DNA of 64,000 bases from Aeribacillus composti (GCF_007827555.1 NZ_VISS01000016.1:1-64000); one strand, 5' to 3'; positions 26,423 through 35,614 are shown, counted from the first letter of the stretch. Numbers and translations: made by a program. The notes: a model not told the origin generated them from the sequence alone.

Positions 26423-28123
26423 ATGGAAGTTGTGATCGTATTAATTTTATTGATTTTCCTTCTATTTGGAATCGGTTATGGATTTCGAAAAAATATTTAT
26501 AAAGAAGTAGACCGTCTTGAAGCTTGGAAAATAGACATTATGAATCAGTCCATAACAGATGAACTGTCCAAAGTAAAAGAATTAATAATGAGTGGAGAAA
26601 CAGAAGAATTGTTTGAACGCTGGCGAAAAGATTGGGACGATATTGTCACTAGCAGGCTTCCGAAGGTGGAAGAGCTTCTGTTTGAAGCGGAGGAATATGC
26701 TGAAAAATACCGCTTTAAAAAGTCAAAAGAAGTTTTATTACATATTGAATCGGTTTTAAAAGAAATAGAAGAACAAATAGCCGGCATTGTTCAGCACATT
26801 AACGATCTTGTTGCAACAGAAAGCAATAATAAGACAGAAGGTGAAGCAGTCAAACAACAGCTAAAAGAGTTGAAAAAAACACTGCTCTCCCATCGCCATA
26901 CATTTGGAACTGCGTATGAACGGCTGGAAAAAGAGTTATATGAAATGTTACATACAATGGAAAAATTTGATGAGGAAATGAACTCAGGAAATTACGTAAC
27001 AGCGAAGGAAATTTTGGATGAACAAAAACAGAAGCTTGAAGCACTCCAATTAAAAGTAGAGGAGATTCCAAAGCTTTTAACTGAATGTCAAATGATTGTG
27101 CCGAACGAGATTTCCGAATTGAAAGAAGGGTATAAAAAACTGCTCGAGGATGGCTACAAGCTTGAGCATTTGGAAGTGGAAAAAGAAATTTCGCATATTG
27201 AGGAAAAAATGCAGGGCTTGAAAAAGAAGCTAAGTGAAGCAGAGACAGAAGACGTGAAAATGGGTCTTGATTCCATAAAAGAAACGATTGATAACATTTA
27301 CGAAATGCTTGAGAAGGAAGTGTATGCGAGCCAATATGTAAGACAAGAAGCGGAAAAAACCGGGGAAAAGCTGCAATCTTTATTAGAGGAAAAAAATGAT
27401 TTAAAAGAACAAGTCAGTCTTGTACAGCAGAGCTACCAGCTGTCAAATGATGATGTCGACAAGCTAAAAGAGTTGGATAAACTGATGAACCAACTGAAAA
27501 ATCATTACAAGCATATTTTGGCAAGCATAGAGAACTCCAATATTGCGTATTCCGTTTTACAGGAGGAACTGGAAAGTTTTAATAAGCAAATTGATCAAGC
27601 AAAGGAAAAATACAACGAATGGCATTCGATGCTTCAGGCATTGAGAAAGGATGAATTAAACGCGCGCGACAAATTAGCAGAACTAAAGCGAATGATGGCT
27701 GAGATTAAACGGGCGATTCGAAAAAACAACATTCCCGGCCTTCCGGAAAGCTTCGTGGAGCAATTACAAACTGCTCAGCAATCGTTTGAAAAGGTCAGCA
27801 ATGCGCTTGAAGAAATTCCGCTCGATATGGATCGAGTCCAAACGTATTTAAACGATGCTGTGAGCATCATCGAACAATTAAAAGAAAACACAGATGAGAT
27901 CATTGCCCAAGTTTGTTTAGTCGAAAGATTAATACAATACGGTAATCGATACCGCAGCACGTATTCGGGCCTTGATAAAAAATTAAAAGAAGCTGAACAG
28001 TTGTTCAGAAATTATGAATACAGCAAATCTTTGGAGCAAGCGGCTGCTGCCATAGAGGAAATCGATTCGGAAGCGATGAAAAGAATACAGAAGCTTGTTG
28101 AAAATGAATTGAAAGATCTATGA
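26423..28123 (+). CDS. ezrA: Septation ring formation regulator EzrA
   Basis: 566 residues, usual length about 562. One N-terminal membrane anchor (about 3-21, N-terminus outside) followed by almost continuous coiled coil arranged as spectrin-like repeats. EzrA binds FtsZ and prevents extra Z-rings at the poles, and recruits PBP1 to the septum. GAGGGGG stands seven bases before the ATG. Divergent from hisJ across a 184-base intergenic region. Single gene ended by the terminator at 28127. Confidence 0.95.
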   Translation: MEVVIVLILLIFLLFGIGYGFRKNIYKEVDRLEAWKIDIMNQSITDELSKVKELIMSGETEELFERWRKDWDDIVTSRLPKVEELLFEAEEYAEKYRFKKSKEVLLHIESVLKEIEEQIAGIVQHINDLVATESNNKTEGEAVKQQLKELKKTLLSHRHTFGTAYERLEKELYEMLHTMEKFDEEMNSGNYVTAKEILDEQKQKLEALQLKVEEIPKLLTECQMIVPNEISELKEGYKKLLEDGYKLEHLEVEKEISHIEEKMQGLKKKLSEAETEDVKMGLDSIKETIDNIYEMLEKEVYASQYVRQEAEKTGEKLQSLLEEKNDLKEQVSLVQQSYQLSNDDVDKLKELDKLMNQLKNHYKHILASIENSNIAYSVLQEELESFNKQIDQAKEKYNEWHSMLQALRKDELNARDKLAELKRMMAEIKRAIRKNNIPGLPESFVEQLQTAQQSFEKVSNALEEIPLDMDRVQTYLNDAVSIIEQLKENTDEIIAQVCLVERLIQYGNRYRSTYSGLDKKLKEAEQLFRNYEYSKSLEQAAAAIEEIDSEAMKRIQKLVENELKDL

Positions 28124-28126
28124 TTT

Positions 28127-28160
28127 ATGCCTGTCTTCGTTTGAAAGACGGGCATTTTTA
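28127..28160 (+). terminator. ezrA terminator
   Basis: ATGCCTGTCTT (28127-28137) with AAGACGGGCAT (28144-28154), one G-T pair, then T. Confidence 0.85.
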
Positions 28161-28195
28161 TTGCCCATGCTCCCATATGGACTATAGTCAGTAAG

Positions 28196-28356
28196 CATTT
28201 TTATTTAACTATGAGGAGTTGAAGCAATAATGCTGTGCGAAATGTCGGTTTGGAGAGTATATTTTTTCACTTAACATGAGAAAACCTATAAGAAATTGAA
28301 ACTCCACTCGTACAAACATGAGCAATTGCAGAGCTTGTTATCTATAAGATAATGAA
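28196..28356. repeat. Three degenerate CRISPR-like repeat ends
   Basis: CTATGAGGAGTTGAAGC at 28209-28225, CTATAAGAAATTGAAAC at 28286-28302 and CTATAAGATAATGAAAT at 28342-28358 resemble each other and the 3' part of the 30-base CRISPR repeat known in many Bacillaceae and Clostridia (ending CCTATGAGGAATTGAAAC). The first also keeps a TTTTTAT block at the right place upstream. Spacing is 77 and 56 bases, irregular, so this is at most a decayed array. No cas gene is in the window. Confidence 0.3.
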
Positions 28357-28384
28357 ATTCCACAGCCGGATGATTTTGTGAATC

Positions 28385-28444
28385 GCCCTTTCCTTATTTT
28401 TATTTGTCCCATCTAGGCGCTTGCCGCTGTGAAGGGCTTTTTTA
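28385..28444 (+). terminator. Terminator-like hairpin
   Basis: GCCCTT (28385-28390) and AAGGGC (28432-28437), an interior GGCGC/GCCGC pair, then six T. Confidence 0.5.
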
Positions 28445-28557
28445 TTGTAATTCATTGCCACATTTGTTATAAAGGTGTAAAAGGGAAACAATAGCAATCA
28501 AACAAACACTAAAAACAAGTTTCGAAAGCACGTACATATTTTTGAAGTCGAAAAGGT

Positions 28558-29586
28558 ATGAAAGCGGAATTTTATAGAATGGGAAATTCACAATATAACG
28601 GAAAGGGTCGAGAGTGGATGGGATTATTGGACAGTAATAAAATCATGGAAATAAGAAGTCATGTTGAAAAACGAGTAGTGAAGCTGCCTGATGGCACGAC
28701 TGTTCCATGTATAGGTCAAGGAACATGGTACATGGGAGATAAGCCACAGGAGAAAGCTAAAGAAATAAAAGCCTTACAACTTGGAATAGAATTGGGCATG
28801 AAAGTAATTGACACTGCTGAGATGTACGGAAATGGCGCTTCTGAACGCTTAGTCGGCGAAGCAATCAAAGGGCGCAGAGATGATGTGTTTTTAGTCTCTA
28901 AAGTGTATCCGCATAATGCAGGACTAGACAAGATTTCCGTTGCATGTGAAAACAGCTTAAAACGGCTGGGGACGGACTATTTAGATTTATATCTTTTACA
29001 TTGGCGAGGCCGCATTCCTTTAGAAGAAACAATCGAAGGTATGGAAAATCTGCGAAAAGAAGGAAAAATATTAAGATGGGGAGTCTCCAATTTTGACACA
29101 GACGATATGGAAGAGCTATGGAACACGCTCAACGGATCAAACTGTGCGACAAACCAAGTGTTATACCATATAGGTTCGAGAGGAATTGATTTTGATCTGC
29201 TGCCTTGGCACCGGGAACATCATATACCGATTATGGCGTACAGCCCCCTTGCCCAAGGAGGTACATTAAGAAAGCAGTTGTTGACGGATCCAACTGTTAA
29301 TGAAATTGCCAAAAAATACAATGTAAAACCATTACAAATTGCACTTGCTTGGACGATACGCACGAATGATGTCATTGCTATTCCAAAAGCTGGGCAAGAG
29401 CAGCATGTGCTGGAGAATGCTGAAGCTGCTGCTATTGAATTAACCCAAGAAGACTTGATGAGGCATTTCCAAAACCTCGTAAAAAAGTGCCTTTGGATAT
29501 CATTTAACATGTTGCTGAAGCAATATTCGGTAATACGCTGGAGTTGTCCAGAAAGTCAAGCTCCCATCGAAAACAAAAAATCATAA
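28558..29586 (+). CDS. Aldo/keto reductase, C-terminus frameshifted
   Basis: An NADPH-dependent aldehyde/ketone reductase of the TIM-barrel AKR family. Visible: KLPDGTTVPCIGQGTWYMGD, the catalytic Asp/Tyr in VIDTAEMYGNG, the Lys in LVSKVYP, the His in YLLHWRG, and WGVSNFD. The start is unsure: the ATGs at 28558, 28618 and 28645 all lack a strong ribosome binding site, and homologous sequence begins only near 28645. At about 29455 one base is missing. The other frame then reads DEAFPKPRKKVPLDII with a stop at 29505-29507, the normal AKR ending. The annotated frame instead runs 26 codons further and reads the left end of the MITE as protein. Activity may be impaired because the C-terminal loop shapes the substrate pocket. 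Confidence 0.75.
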   Translation: MKAEFYRMGNSQYNGKGREWMGLLDSNKIMEIRSHVEKRVVKLPDGTTVPCIGQGTWYMGDKPQEKAKEIKALQLGIELGMKVIDTAEMYGNGASERLVGEAIKGRRDDVFLVSKVYPHNAGLDKISVACENSLKRLGTDYLDLYLLHWRGRIPLEETIEGMENLRKEGKILRWGVSNFDTDDMEELWNTLNGSNCATNQVLYHIGSRGIDFDLLPWHREHHIPIMAYSPLAQGGTLRKQLLTDPTVNEIAKKYNVKPLQIALAWTIRTNDVIAIPKAGQEQHVLENAEAAAIELTQEDLMRHFQNLVKKCLWISFNMLLKQYSVIRWSCPESQAPIENKKS

Positions 29587-29659
29587 ACACCGATATATCA
29601 AAGTTTCTAAAACATTAAAGGGGTCAATAACCCGAAAAAACGACTTATTAGACAGCCCC
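29540..29659. mobile_element. 120-bp MITE, copy 2
   Basis: Same element as at 18247-18367, in the same orientation: left end GGAGTTGTCCAGAAAGTC (two changes from copy 1), right end GACTTATTAGACAGCCCC identical to copy 1. No coding capacity. It overlaps the frameshifted tail of the aldo/keto reductase. Confidence 0.8.
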
Positions 29660-30396
29660 TTCATTAAAAGGAAATAGAAACGAAGGCAGTCAATGAAAAC
29701 TTTTTTCAAGGATTGACGTTTCCCGATTTAGCTCAGGCAGGCAAGGAGCATACAAAAAGGGCAGCTAAAGGACATGATGAATGAACGGATTCAAGAAGCG
29801 AATCATCAGCGGCTTAAACTATTGCACCTGCTGGCAGCTGTGGCAGGATTCCGGCAGTCTTTTGGAACGACATTACGCTTTGCGCTATAGGCGTTTTATG
29901 AGCTGCTTAAAAAGTAATTCACGATAGTCCGGTTATTTTGAAAAATAGAAGCCGATGCTTTTATCAACTTTTTATGGCATAATGAACAGCTGAGAAAATC
30001 AGCTAATTCTCGTTTCTCTAAAGCAAAATGCTAGAGGAGTAACGAGTTTTTTTATTTCTTTACTCTGTGTTCTAAAAGTGATTGATAGGAATGAGGAAGA
30101 GATTGATCTCAATTTTATTTGCGGTTCAAGAAATGGGGAACGACTGACGAAGAAAGGGGAAATCTTCCGTTTTGAGCGAGGTTAGTCGTGCTTGATGATG
30201 TCAGTTTTTAAGATTGAACGCGGAAGTTTTACACGCTGCTTGGGATCGGCGGATGCGGGAAGACGACGATGATCGAAGATGACGTTGTTGAATTCACAAA
30301 AAAAGCGGCTTACGTGCGTGGACAAAGGCTTTCGTCTGAATGAGCCCGTTTATGTTATGATCTTTTCTTTTTCATTTCAATTTACTTATGTTAATA
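29660..30396. other. Gene remnants between the MITE and nifZ
   Basis: No intact gene. Around 29690-29780 and 29735-29890 two overlapping frames look protein-like (FPDLAQAGKEH; RLKLLHLLAAVAGFRQSFG) but end in stops; I cannot assign them. A terminator-like hairpin is near 30013-30053. The potA-like fragment is at 30158-30283. Confidence 0.45.
30158..30283 (+). pseudogene. ABC transporter ATPase fragment, PotA-like
   Basis: Reading with two frame changes gives IFRFERG, VLDDVSF, KIERGSF and YTLLGIGGCGKTTMIE. The last is a Walker A loop in the context typical of PotA-like (polyamine importer) ATPases, whose usual form is YTLLGPSGCGKTT. Only about 40 codons survive; the bases between FERG and VLDD are deleted. 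No other part of the transporter is nearby. Confidence 0.6.
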
Positions 30397-30425
30397 TTGC
30401 ATTGCAAAGTGTTAGAAAATATAAT
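30397..30425 (+). promoter_or_regulatory. Probable sigma-A promoter of nifZ-thiI
   Basis: TTGCAT at 30397-30402, 17-base spacer, TATAAT at 30420-30425, 20 bases before the nifZ ATG. Confidence 0.7.
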
Positions 30426-30444
30426 TCAAAGGGGTATACAACCG

Positions 30445-31593
30445 ATGCTTTACTTGGATAATAGTGCAACTACAAAGCCTTACCCTGATGTACTTGATAC
30501 GTACCGGCAAGTGGCGGAAAAGTTTTTCGGGAACCCATCATCTCTTCATCATTTGGGTGTTCAAGCGGAAAGACTTTTAACAAAAGCAAGAGAACAAGTA
30601 GCCGATTTGCTAGGTGTAAGCGGACAGGAAATCATATTTACGTCTGGAGCAACGGAAGGAAATAATTTGGCGATTAAAGGCGCGGCTTTTGCACAAAGAC
30701 ATAAAGGAAAGCATTTGATTACGACTGTTATTGAACACCCTTCTGTCAGCGAAGCATTTGAACAGCTTGAAAAAGAATTCGGGTTTGAAGTGACGTGGAT
30801 TCCTGTAAATGAAAATGGCATTGTGTCTCCAGCTGACATACAAAAGGCTGTACGTAACGATACAATCTTAGTGTCCGTTATGCATGTCAACAATGAAATC
30901 GGAGCGATTCAGCCAATTGAAGAGATTGGCGAAATACTTAAAAACTATCCGAACATCGTTTATCATGTCGATCACGTGCAAGGAGTCGGGAAGGTTCCTT
31001 TAAATATAAAAAAAGCGGGAATTGATTTATGTACAATATCTGGCCATAAATTTCATGCCCTAAACGGTACAGGAGTGTTGTACATTAGAAAAAATACACC
31101 AATTCTCACTCTTTTATCAGGGGGTGGCCAGGAAGCAAGAATTAGATCAGGCACCGAAAATTTAGCGGGCAACGTGTCCCTAGCGAAAGGTTTAAGGCTG
31201 GCATTCAACGACTATGAAGAGAAGATCGATCGTCTGATTAATACGAAAAACTATCTTATAAATGAGCTTGAAAAAATAGATGGCATTATTATCAACACAC
31301 CAAAGGAATCTTCCGCCCCTCATATTATCAACTTTTCTGTACCTGGTATAAAAGCGGAAGTTTTAGTTCATATGCTTGAAGAGGAGAATATTTATGTCTC
31401 CACTACTTCAGCTTGTTCTTCAAGGAAAAAGGGAGAAAGCAAAGTATTGAAGGCGATGGGCAAAAAAAGCAGCATCACCGAAAGCGCCATCCGCATAAGC
31501 CTTTCAATTGGGCAGACGATCGATGATGTCAAGCCGTTGATTGACGTCCTGCCATCATCTATACAAAAATTAAAAAATATAATGGGGTTATAA
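30445..31593 (+). CDS. nifZ: Cysteine desulfurase NifZ
   Basis: 382 residues, a PLP enzyme that takes sulfur from cysteine as a persulfide. The PLP lysine is K202 in SGHKFHALNG and the persulfide cysteine C324 in TSACSSRKKG. I start at the ATG 30445 (MLYLDNSATTKP, preceded by AAGGGG); the 19 codons before it overlap the promoter. Two bases separate its stop from the ATG of thiI. In B. subtilis the NifZ-ThiI pair makes 4-thiouridine in tRNA, and this tight linkage supports that role rather than iron-sulfur assembly. Confidence 0.93.
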   Translation: MLYLDNSATTKPYPDVLDTYRQVAEKFFGNPSSLHHLGVQAERLLTKAREQVADLLGVSGQEIIFTSGATEGNNLAIKGAAFAQRHKGKHLITTVIEHPSVSEAFEQLEKEFGFEVTWIPVNENGIVSPADIQKAVRNDTILVSVMHVNNEIGAIQPIEEIGEILKNYPNIVYHVDHVQGVGKVPLNIKKAGIDLCTISGHKFHALNGTGVLYIRKNTPILTLLSGGGQEARIRSGTENLAGNVSLAKGLRLAFNDYEEKIDRLINTKNYLINELEKIDGIIINTPKESSAPHIINFSVPGIKAEVLVHMLEEENIYVSTTSACSSRKKGESKVLKAMGKKSSITESAIRISLSIGQTIDDVKPLIDVLPSSIQKLKNIMGL

Positions 31594-31595
31594 AC

Positions 31596-32813
31596 ATGCA
31601 ATATGATCATATTTTAGTCAGATATGGTGAAATGTCTTTAAAGGGAAAAAATCGCAAACATTTTATTAACCATTTAAAGAACAATATAAAACTTGCATTG
31701 TCTTCCTTTTCGTCTTTAGAGTATACAGCGAACAGAGATCGTCTTTTCATCAAATTAAATGGAGAAGACGGGGAAAAGGTAGCGGAAAAATTGCAAACAG
31801 TTTTTGGCATACAGTCCTTCAGTTTGGCAATCAGAACGAAAAGCGACATCGAAGCCATAAAGGACACGGCTTTACAGGCAGTCAAGCAATTGTATAAAAA
31901 CGGAGACACTTTTAAAGTGTCGGCCAAAAGAGCAGATAAATCGTTTCCGTTAACTTCAGACCAACTCAATTATGAAATTGGTCGGCATATACTTATTCAT
32001 ACTGACGGTTTGAAAGTAGATGTTCATCATCCGGACATAAACGTGCGCGTAGAGGTCCGTCCGCATGCCACATATATAATGTGCAAAGATTTTAAAGGGG
32101 CGGGAGGGCTTCCGGTTGGTTCAAGCGGAAAGGCGATGCTGATGCTTTCTGGAGGAATTGACAGCCCTGTCGCTGGGTATTTGTCAATGAAAAGAGGCTT
32201 GGAGATTGAAGCGATCCATTTCTTCAGCCCTCCATATACGAATGAAAGAGCGAAGCAAAAGGTTATGGATCTCGTAGAAAAATTAACCGAATTTGGCGGC
32301 AAAATCGTGCTTCACATCGTTCCGTTTACAGAAATTCAAGTGACCATTCAGCAAAAAATATTAGAAAATTATACAATGACATCGACTAGAAGAATGATGT
32401 TAAAAATTGCCGATGAAATTCGGAAAAACCGAGGCGCCTTAGCCATTGTAACAGGCGAAAGTCTAGGGCAGGTAGCAAGCCAAACGCTTGAGAGCATGTA
32501 TGCTATTAATGAAGTGACGACAACTCCTATACTGAGACCTTTAATTTCAATGGATAAAAATGAAATCATTGAAATTGCCGAAAAAATTGATACGTTTGAG
32601 ATTTCAAACAGACCTTATGAAGACTGCTGTACTATTTTTACACCAGCTTCACCGAAAACGAAGCCGAAAAGGGAGAAAATATTAAAGCTTGAAAGCTATG
32701 TAGATTTTCAACCTCTCATTCAGAAGGCGATTGAGGAAACAGTAACAATTGAATTTCCAAGAAAACATGATATACAAGAAAAAATAGAAGAGGATTTTGA
32801 AAATTTACTATAA
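31596..32813 (+). CDS. thiI: tRNA 4-thiouridine synthase
   Basis: 405 residues, lacking the C-terminal rhodanese domain present in E. coli, as in other Bacilli. N-terminal ferredoxin-like and THUMP domains (about 1-165) bind tRNA. The PP-loop ATPase domain has MLSGGIDSPVAGY (about 181-193), which adenylates U8. Sulfur comes from NifZ, encoded just upstream in the same transcription unit. A conserved Cys occurs in YEDCCTIFTP. Confidence 0.95.
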   Translation: MQYDHILVRYGEMSLKGKNRKHFINHLKNNIKLALSSFSSLEYTANRDRLFIKLNGEDGEKVAEKLQTVFGIQSFSLAIRTKSDIEAIKDTALQAVKQLYKNGDTFKVSAKRADKSFPLTSDQLNYEIGRHILIHTDGLKVDVHHPDINVRVEVRPHATYIMCKDFKGAGGLPVGSSGKAMLMLSGGIDSPVAGYLSMKRGLEIEAIHFFSPPYTNERAKQKVMDLVEKLTEFGGKIVLHIVPFTEIQVTIQQKILENYTMTSTRRMMLKIADEIRKNRGALAIVTGESLGQVASQTLESMYAINEVTTTPILRPLISMDKNEIIEIAEKIDTFEISNRPYEDCCTIFTPASPKTKPKREKILKLESYVDFQPLIQKAIEETVTIEFPRKHDIQEKIEEDFENLL

Positions 32814-32850
32814 TATTCCACAAGTTCAAAACAATTACCATTTCGTTTTA

Positions 32851-32881
32851 TGCATGAAGCCATGTGTTTTTTCACATTCTA
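32851..32881 (+). promoter_or_regulatory. Sigma-G-like promoter of sspA
   Basis: TGCATG (32851-32856), an 18-base spacer and CATTCTA (32875-32881) fit the forespore sigma-G pattern (TGnATA / CATAnTA) with one mismatch in each element. Confidence 0.65.
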
Positions 32882-32905
32882 TATCCACAAGGAGGTGAAT
32901 GACAC

Positions 32906-33124
32906 ATGGCTCAAAACAGATCTAGCAACTCTAACCAAATTTTAGTTCCTGGTGCTGAACAAGCACTTGAGCAATTAAAAACTGAAATCGCATCAGAATT
33001 CGGTGTAAACTTAGGTCCTGATACTACATCCCGCGCGAACGGCTCCGTTGGAGGAGAAATTACAAAGCGGCTTGTATCTTTTGCTCAGCAGCAACTATCT
33101 GGCGGTGGCGGAACATTTCAATAA
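32906..33124 (+). CDS. sspA: Alpha/beta-type small acid-soluble spore protein
   Basis: 72 residues. Coats DNA in the dormant spore and is degraded at germination as an amino-acid source. It has the two conserved family blocks: [13 protein letters not shown], which includes the GPR protease site, and [17 protein letters not shown]. Strong ribosome binding site AAGGAGGTGA. Single gene with its own sigma-G-like promoter and a perfect terminator. Confidence 0.95.
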   Translation: MAQNRSSNSNQILVPGAEQALEQLKTEIASEFGVNLGPDTTSRANGSVGGEITKRLVSFAQQQLSGGGGTFQ

Positions 33125-33141
33125 ATGAATATTTTGGCTTT

Positions 33142-33169
33142 TGAGCGAAAAGGTGATCCTTTTCGCTCA
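33142..33169. terminator. Terminator between sspA and nadK2
   Basis: A perfect 12-bp stem, 33142-33153 with 33158-33169, loop TGAT; converging genes on both sides. Confidence 0.9.
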
Positions 33170-33177
33170 TTTTCATT

Positions 33178-33978
33178 TTATAAAAAGGTTCTTTTCACTT
33201 TATCCCAGAAAGAATTATCTTTTAATTTAACAGTTTTAATTTTTTTCTTTCCTAATTCAATATCCAGCTGGTTGACATGACGAATGCTTAGAGCTTCGTT
33301 GTCCATTCCGATAATCGGATAATCGTTGCCGTCCTGCACTACTTTTAATGTAAGCTTTCGATTTCCGCTTAAAATAAAAGAGGATCCTAACGTCCGATAT
33401 AGATTATTGTTCAAAGATGCAAGTTCAGTTACTTGTAAACAGTCTATGAGCGGATCGACGACAGCTCCCTTCACAGATTTATTGTAGGCTGTGCTCCCTG
33501 TTGGAGTGGCAATAATCATTCCATCGCCTCGGAACGTTTCAAAATGCATATCATCAATAAATACATCCAGAACAAATGTTTTAATAATTGCTGATCTGAC
33601 ACTGCATTCATTTAAGCAGGAAATCTTTACTTCATGGTCGACGGTGACATCGATGGTTGGATATCTTCTTACCTCGACCTTTTCCAGCTGAAAAGCTTCA
33701 ACTAATTTGTCTTTTTGATCTATATGGAAATCACAATAAAAACTGATATGCCCTTCAGTTGCGATGCCTATGTACAGACAGTCGTCGCGAAATTGCGTTT
33801 TTCTAACCGCTTGCAAAAATGTTCCGTCCCCTCCGATTGCTACGATAATGTTCGCATGTCTCCAATCTTCAACAGGACGAAAATCATACTGCTTCGCCAA
33901 GTCAATCAACGAAGCTATTTTCTGTTCAAGGTGATCGCTATGTTTGTAAAAGAAGTAGATATTTCGGCGTGGATCCAT
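33178..33978 (-). CDS. ppnKB: NAD kinase (second paralogue, YtdI/PpnKB)
   Basis: 266 residues (B. subtilis YtdI 267). Phosphorylates NAD to NADP. The catalytic GGDGT motif is at 49-53 and a second conserved segment TPTGSTAYNKS binds NAD. I start at the ATG 33978, eight bases after GAGGAGG; the longer frame upstream is not supported. Position between sspA and sppA is as in B. subtilis. Confidence 0.93.
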   Translation of the reverse strand: MDPRRNIYFFYKHSDHLEQKIASLIDLAKQYDFRPVEDWRHANIIVAIGGDGTFLQAVRKTQFRDDCLYIGIATEGHISFYCDFHIDQKDKLVEAFQLEKVEVRRYPTIDVTVDHEVKISCLNECSVRSAIIKTFVLDVFIDDMHFETFRGDGMIIATPTGSTAYNKSVKGAVVDPLIDCLQVTELASLNNNLYRTLGSSFILSGNRKLTLKVVQDGNDYPIIGMDNEALSIRHVNQLDIELGKKKIKTVKLKDNSFWDKVKRTFL

Positions 33979-34114
33979 CAAAAAAACCTCCTCTTTTTGG
34001 AAGATTCTCCACAATTATATAAATAAATGTTAAAATACACTATGATATATAGTTTAACATTTTTATAATGGAACATGTCAAAAAAGGTGAAATTGAATCA
34101 AGGAGGTAAACATC

Positions 34115-35116
34115 TTGAGTGGAAAAAGGTGGGCTGCGTTAGGAATTGCCGCAGCATTATTTGTTTTTTCGATGATCATTAGCTTTACTTCTATGGCTGT
34201 TTCAAATGCAGAAAAATTGTCTGAGAATTTTTTTGAATCGCAGTTTTCCGAGGAAGTCCTTGAAGAAGGAATGCCGGATGAAAAAATTGCGGTGCTGGAA
34301 GTAAATGGAGTGATTCAAGATACGGGAGAAGATGTTACATCGATTTTTGCCAGTGAAGGCTACAATCATAAAGAATTTTTGAAATTGATTGAAAAGGCCG
34401 GCGAGGATAAAAGCGTAAAAGGAATAATTTTGCGAGTCAACTCTCCTGGCGGGGGAGTAGTGGAAAGTGCAGAAATTCATAAAAAACTAATGGAAGTTAA
34501 AGAAAAGGCGAAAAAGCCGATTTATGTTTCGATGGGAACCATGGCAGCTTCAGGAGGATATTATATTTCAACTCCTGCCGATAAAATTATTGCAGCACCG
34601 GATACGATGACAGGCTCGCTAGGGGTCATTATGCAAGGAATAAACTACAGTGAATTGGCAAAAAACTTTGGGGTGAAAGTAGAAACGATCAAAAGCGGTC
34701 CATATAAAGACATTTTTTCTTCAACAAGAGATATGACAAAAGAGGAAAGAGAAATTCTTCAAAAAATGGTGAATAACGCTTATGAAGGCTTTGTAGACGT
34801 AATCTCGCAAGGAAGAAAGATGGATGAAGGGGAAGTGCGGAAAATTGCCGATGGACGAATTTATGACGGCCGGCAGGCGAAGCAGCTCCATTTAGTTGAC
34901 GAGCTAGGCTATTTTGATGATGCGGTGGAAATGATGAAAAAAGACTTAGACTTATCAGATCCATATGTATTCAAATATAAATCGAGCTTTGGATTTGAAT
35001 CGTTCCTTTCCATGATGGCTGGGAAGGTGATCTCTAAAGACCTGGAAATGCAGGGACTATACAAATTGTTTTCACAACCGAATTCTCCCCGCCTGATGTA
35101 TTTATATTCGGAGTAG
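34115..35116 (+). CDS. sppA: Signal peptide peptidase SppA
   Basis: 333 residues. A membrane serine protease with one N-terminal anchor (about 8-29) and its active site outside; cuts left-over signal peptides. Ser146 in MAASGGYY and Lys198 in SGPYKDIFSS correspond to the S147/K199 dyad of B. subtilis SppA. TTG start with AAGGAGGT seven bases before. Followed after 11 bases by yteJ, so they form an operon. Confidence 0.94.
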   Translation: MSGKRWAALGIAAALFVFSMIISFTSMAVSNAEKLSENFFESQFSEEVLEEGMPDEKIAVLEVNGVIQDTGEDVTSIFASEGYNHKEFLKLIEKAGEDKSVKGIILRVNSPGGGVVESAEIHKKLMEVKEKAKKPIYVSMGTMAASGGYYISTPADKIIAAPDTMTGSLGVIMQGINYSELAKNFGVKVETIKSGPYKDIFSSTRDMTKEEREILQKMVNNAYEGFVDVISQGRKMDEGEVRKIADGRIYDGRQAKQLHLVDELGYFDDAVEMMKKDLDLSDPYVFKYKSSFGFESFLSMMAGKVISKDLEMQGLYKLFSQPNSPRLMYLYSE

Positions 35117-35127
35117 GAGGTGCCAAC

Positions 35128-35613
35128 ATGGATGGAACATTTGAAGAAATAAATCAAATTGAACAAAAGCGTGAGGTTCAAACAGACATCTCTTATCACT
35201 TTGCGGGATTTTGGATGCGGTTTTGGGCATACTTGCTTGACCTCATTGTTGTTTCAAGCGTCATCCGAATTGTTGTCAATCCGCTTTTTTTACTGATCGG
35301 ATTGGAAAAAAGCGATTTTATTTTTTCACCTTATCGAATTTTAAGCGCCTTGTTTTTCTTTTCCTACTTTATTCTTATGACGAAGTTTTTAGGACAAACG
35401 CTCGGGAAAATGGTTTTTGGCCTGCGTGTTATATCTTTAAAAAATGATAAGCTTACATGGACCGATGTTTTCTTCAGGGAATGGATCGGACGGTACATCT
35501 CCAAGGTTACGTGGATTGGATATTTGATCGTTGCTTTTACAAAAAAGAAACAAGGGCTGCACGATTTATTCAGCGATACAACAGTTATTCATGATGAATG
35601 GTTTTCAAGATGA
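35128..35613 (+). CDS. yteJ: RDD-family membrane protein YteJ
   Basis: 161 residues with three membrane segments and the R..D..D pattern of the RDD family (GFWMRFWAYLLDLIVV; then GLHDLFSDTTVI). In B. subtilis SppA and YteJ work together against lantibiotic-like peptides, YteJ inhibiting SppA. Operon position supports the same here. Confidence 0.88.
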   Translation: MDGTFEEINQIEQKREVQTDISYHFAGFWMRFWAYLLDLIVVSSVIRIVVNPLFLLIGLEKSDFIFSPYRILSALFFFSYFILMTKFLGQTLGKMVFGLRVISLKNDKLTWTDVFFREWIGRYISKVTWIGYLIVAFTKKKQGLHDLFSDTTVIHDEWFSR

Positions 35614-35614
35614 C

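Larger units (their letters stand above)
28161..28557. other. Gene-free stretch between ezrA and the aldo/keto reductase
   Basis: No credible gene; a 14-codon frame at 28230 behind GAGGAG is too short to call. It holds the CRISPR-like repeat ends and a second terminator at 28385-28444. The B. subtilis gene at this place (braB) is absent. Confidence 0.5.

Noticed and set aside
30279..30461. 60-codon plus-strand frame before nifZ
   Set aside because: It spans the ATPase relic and the nifZ promoter and has no ribosome binding site.
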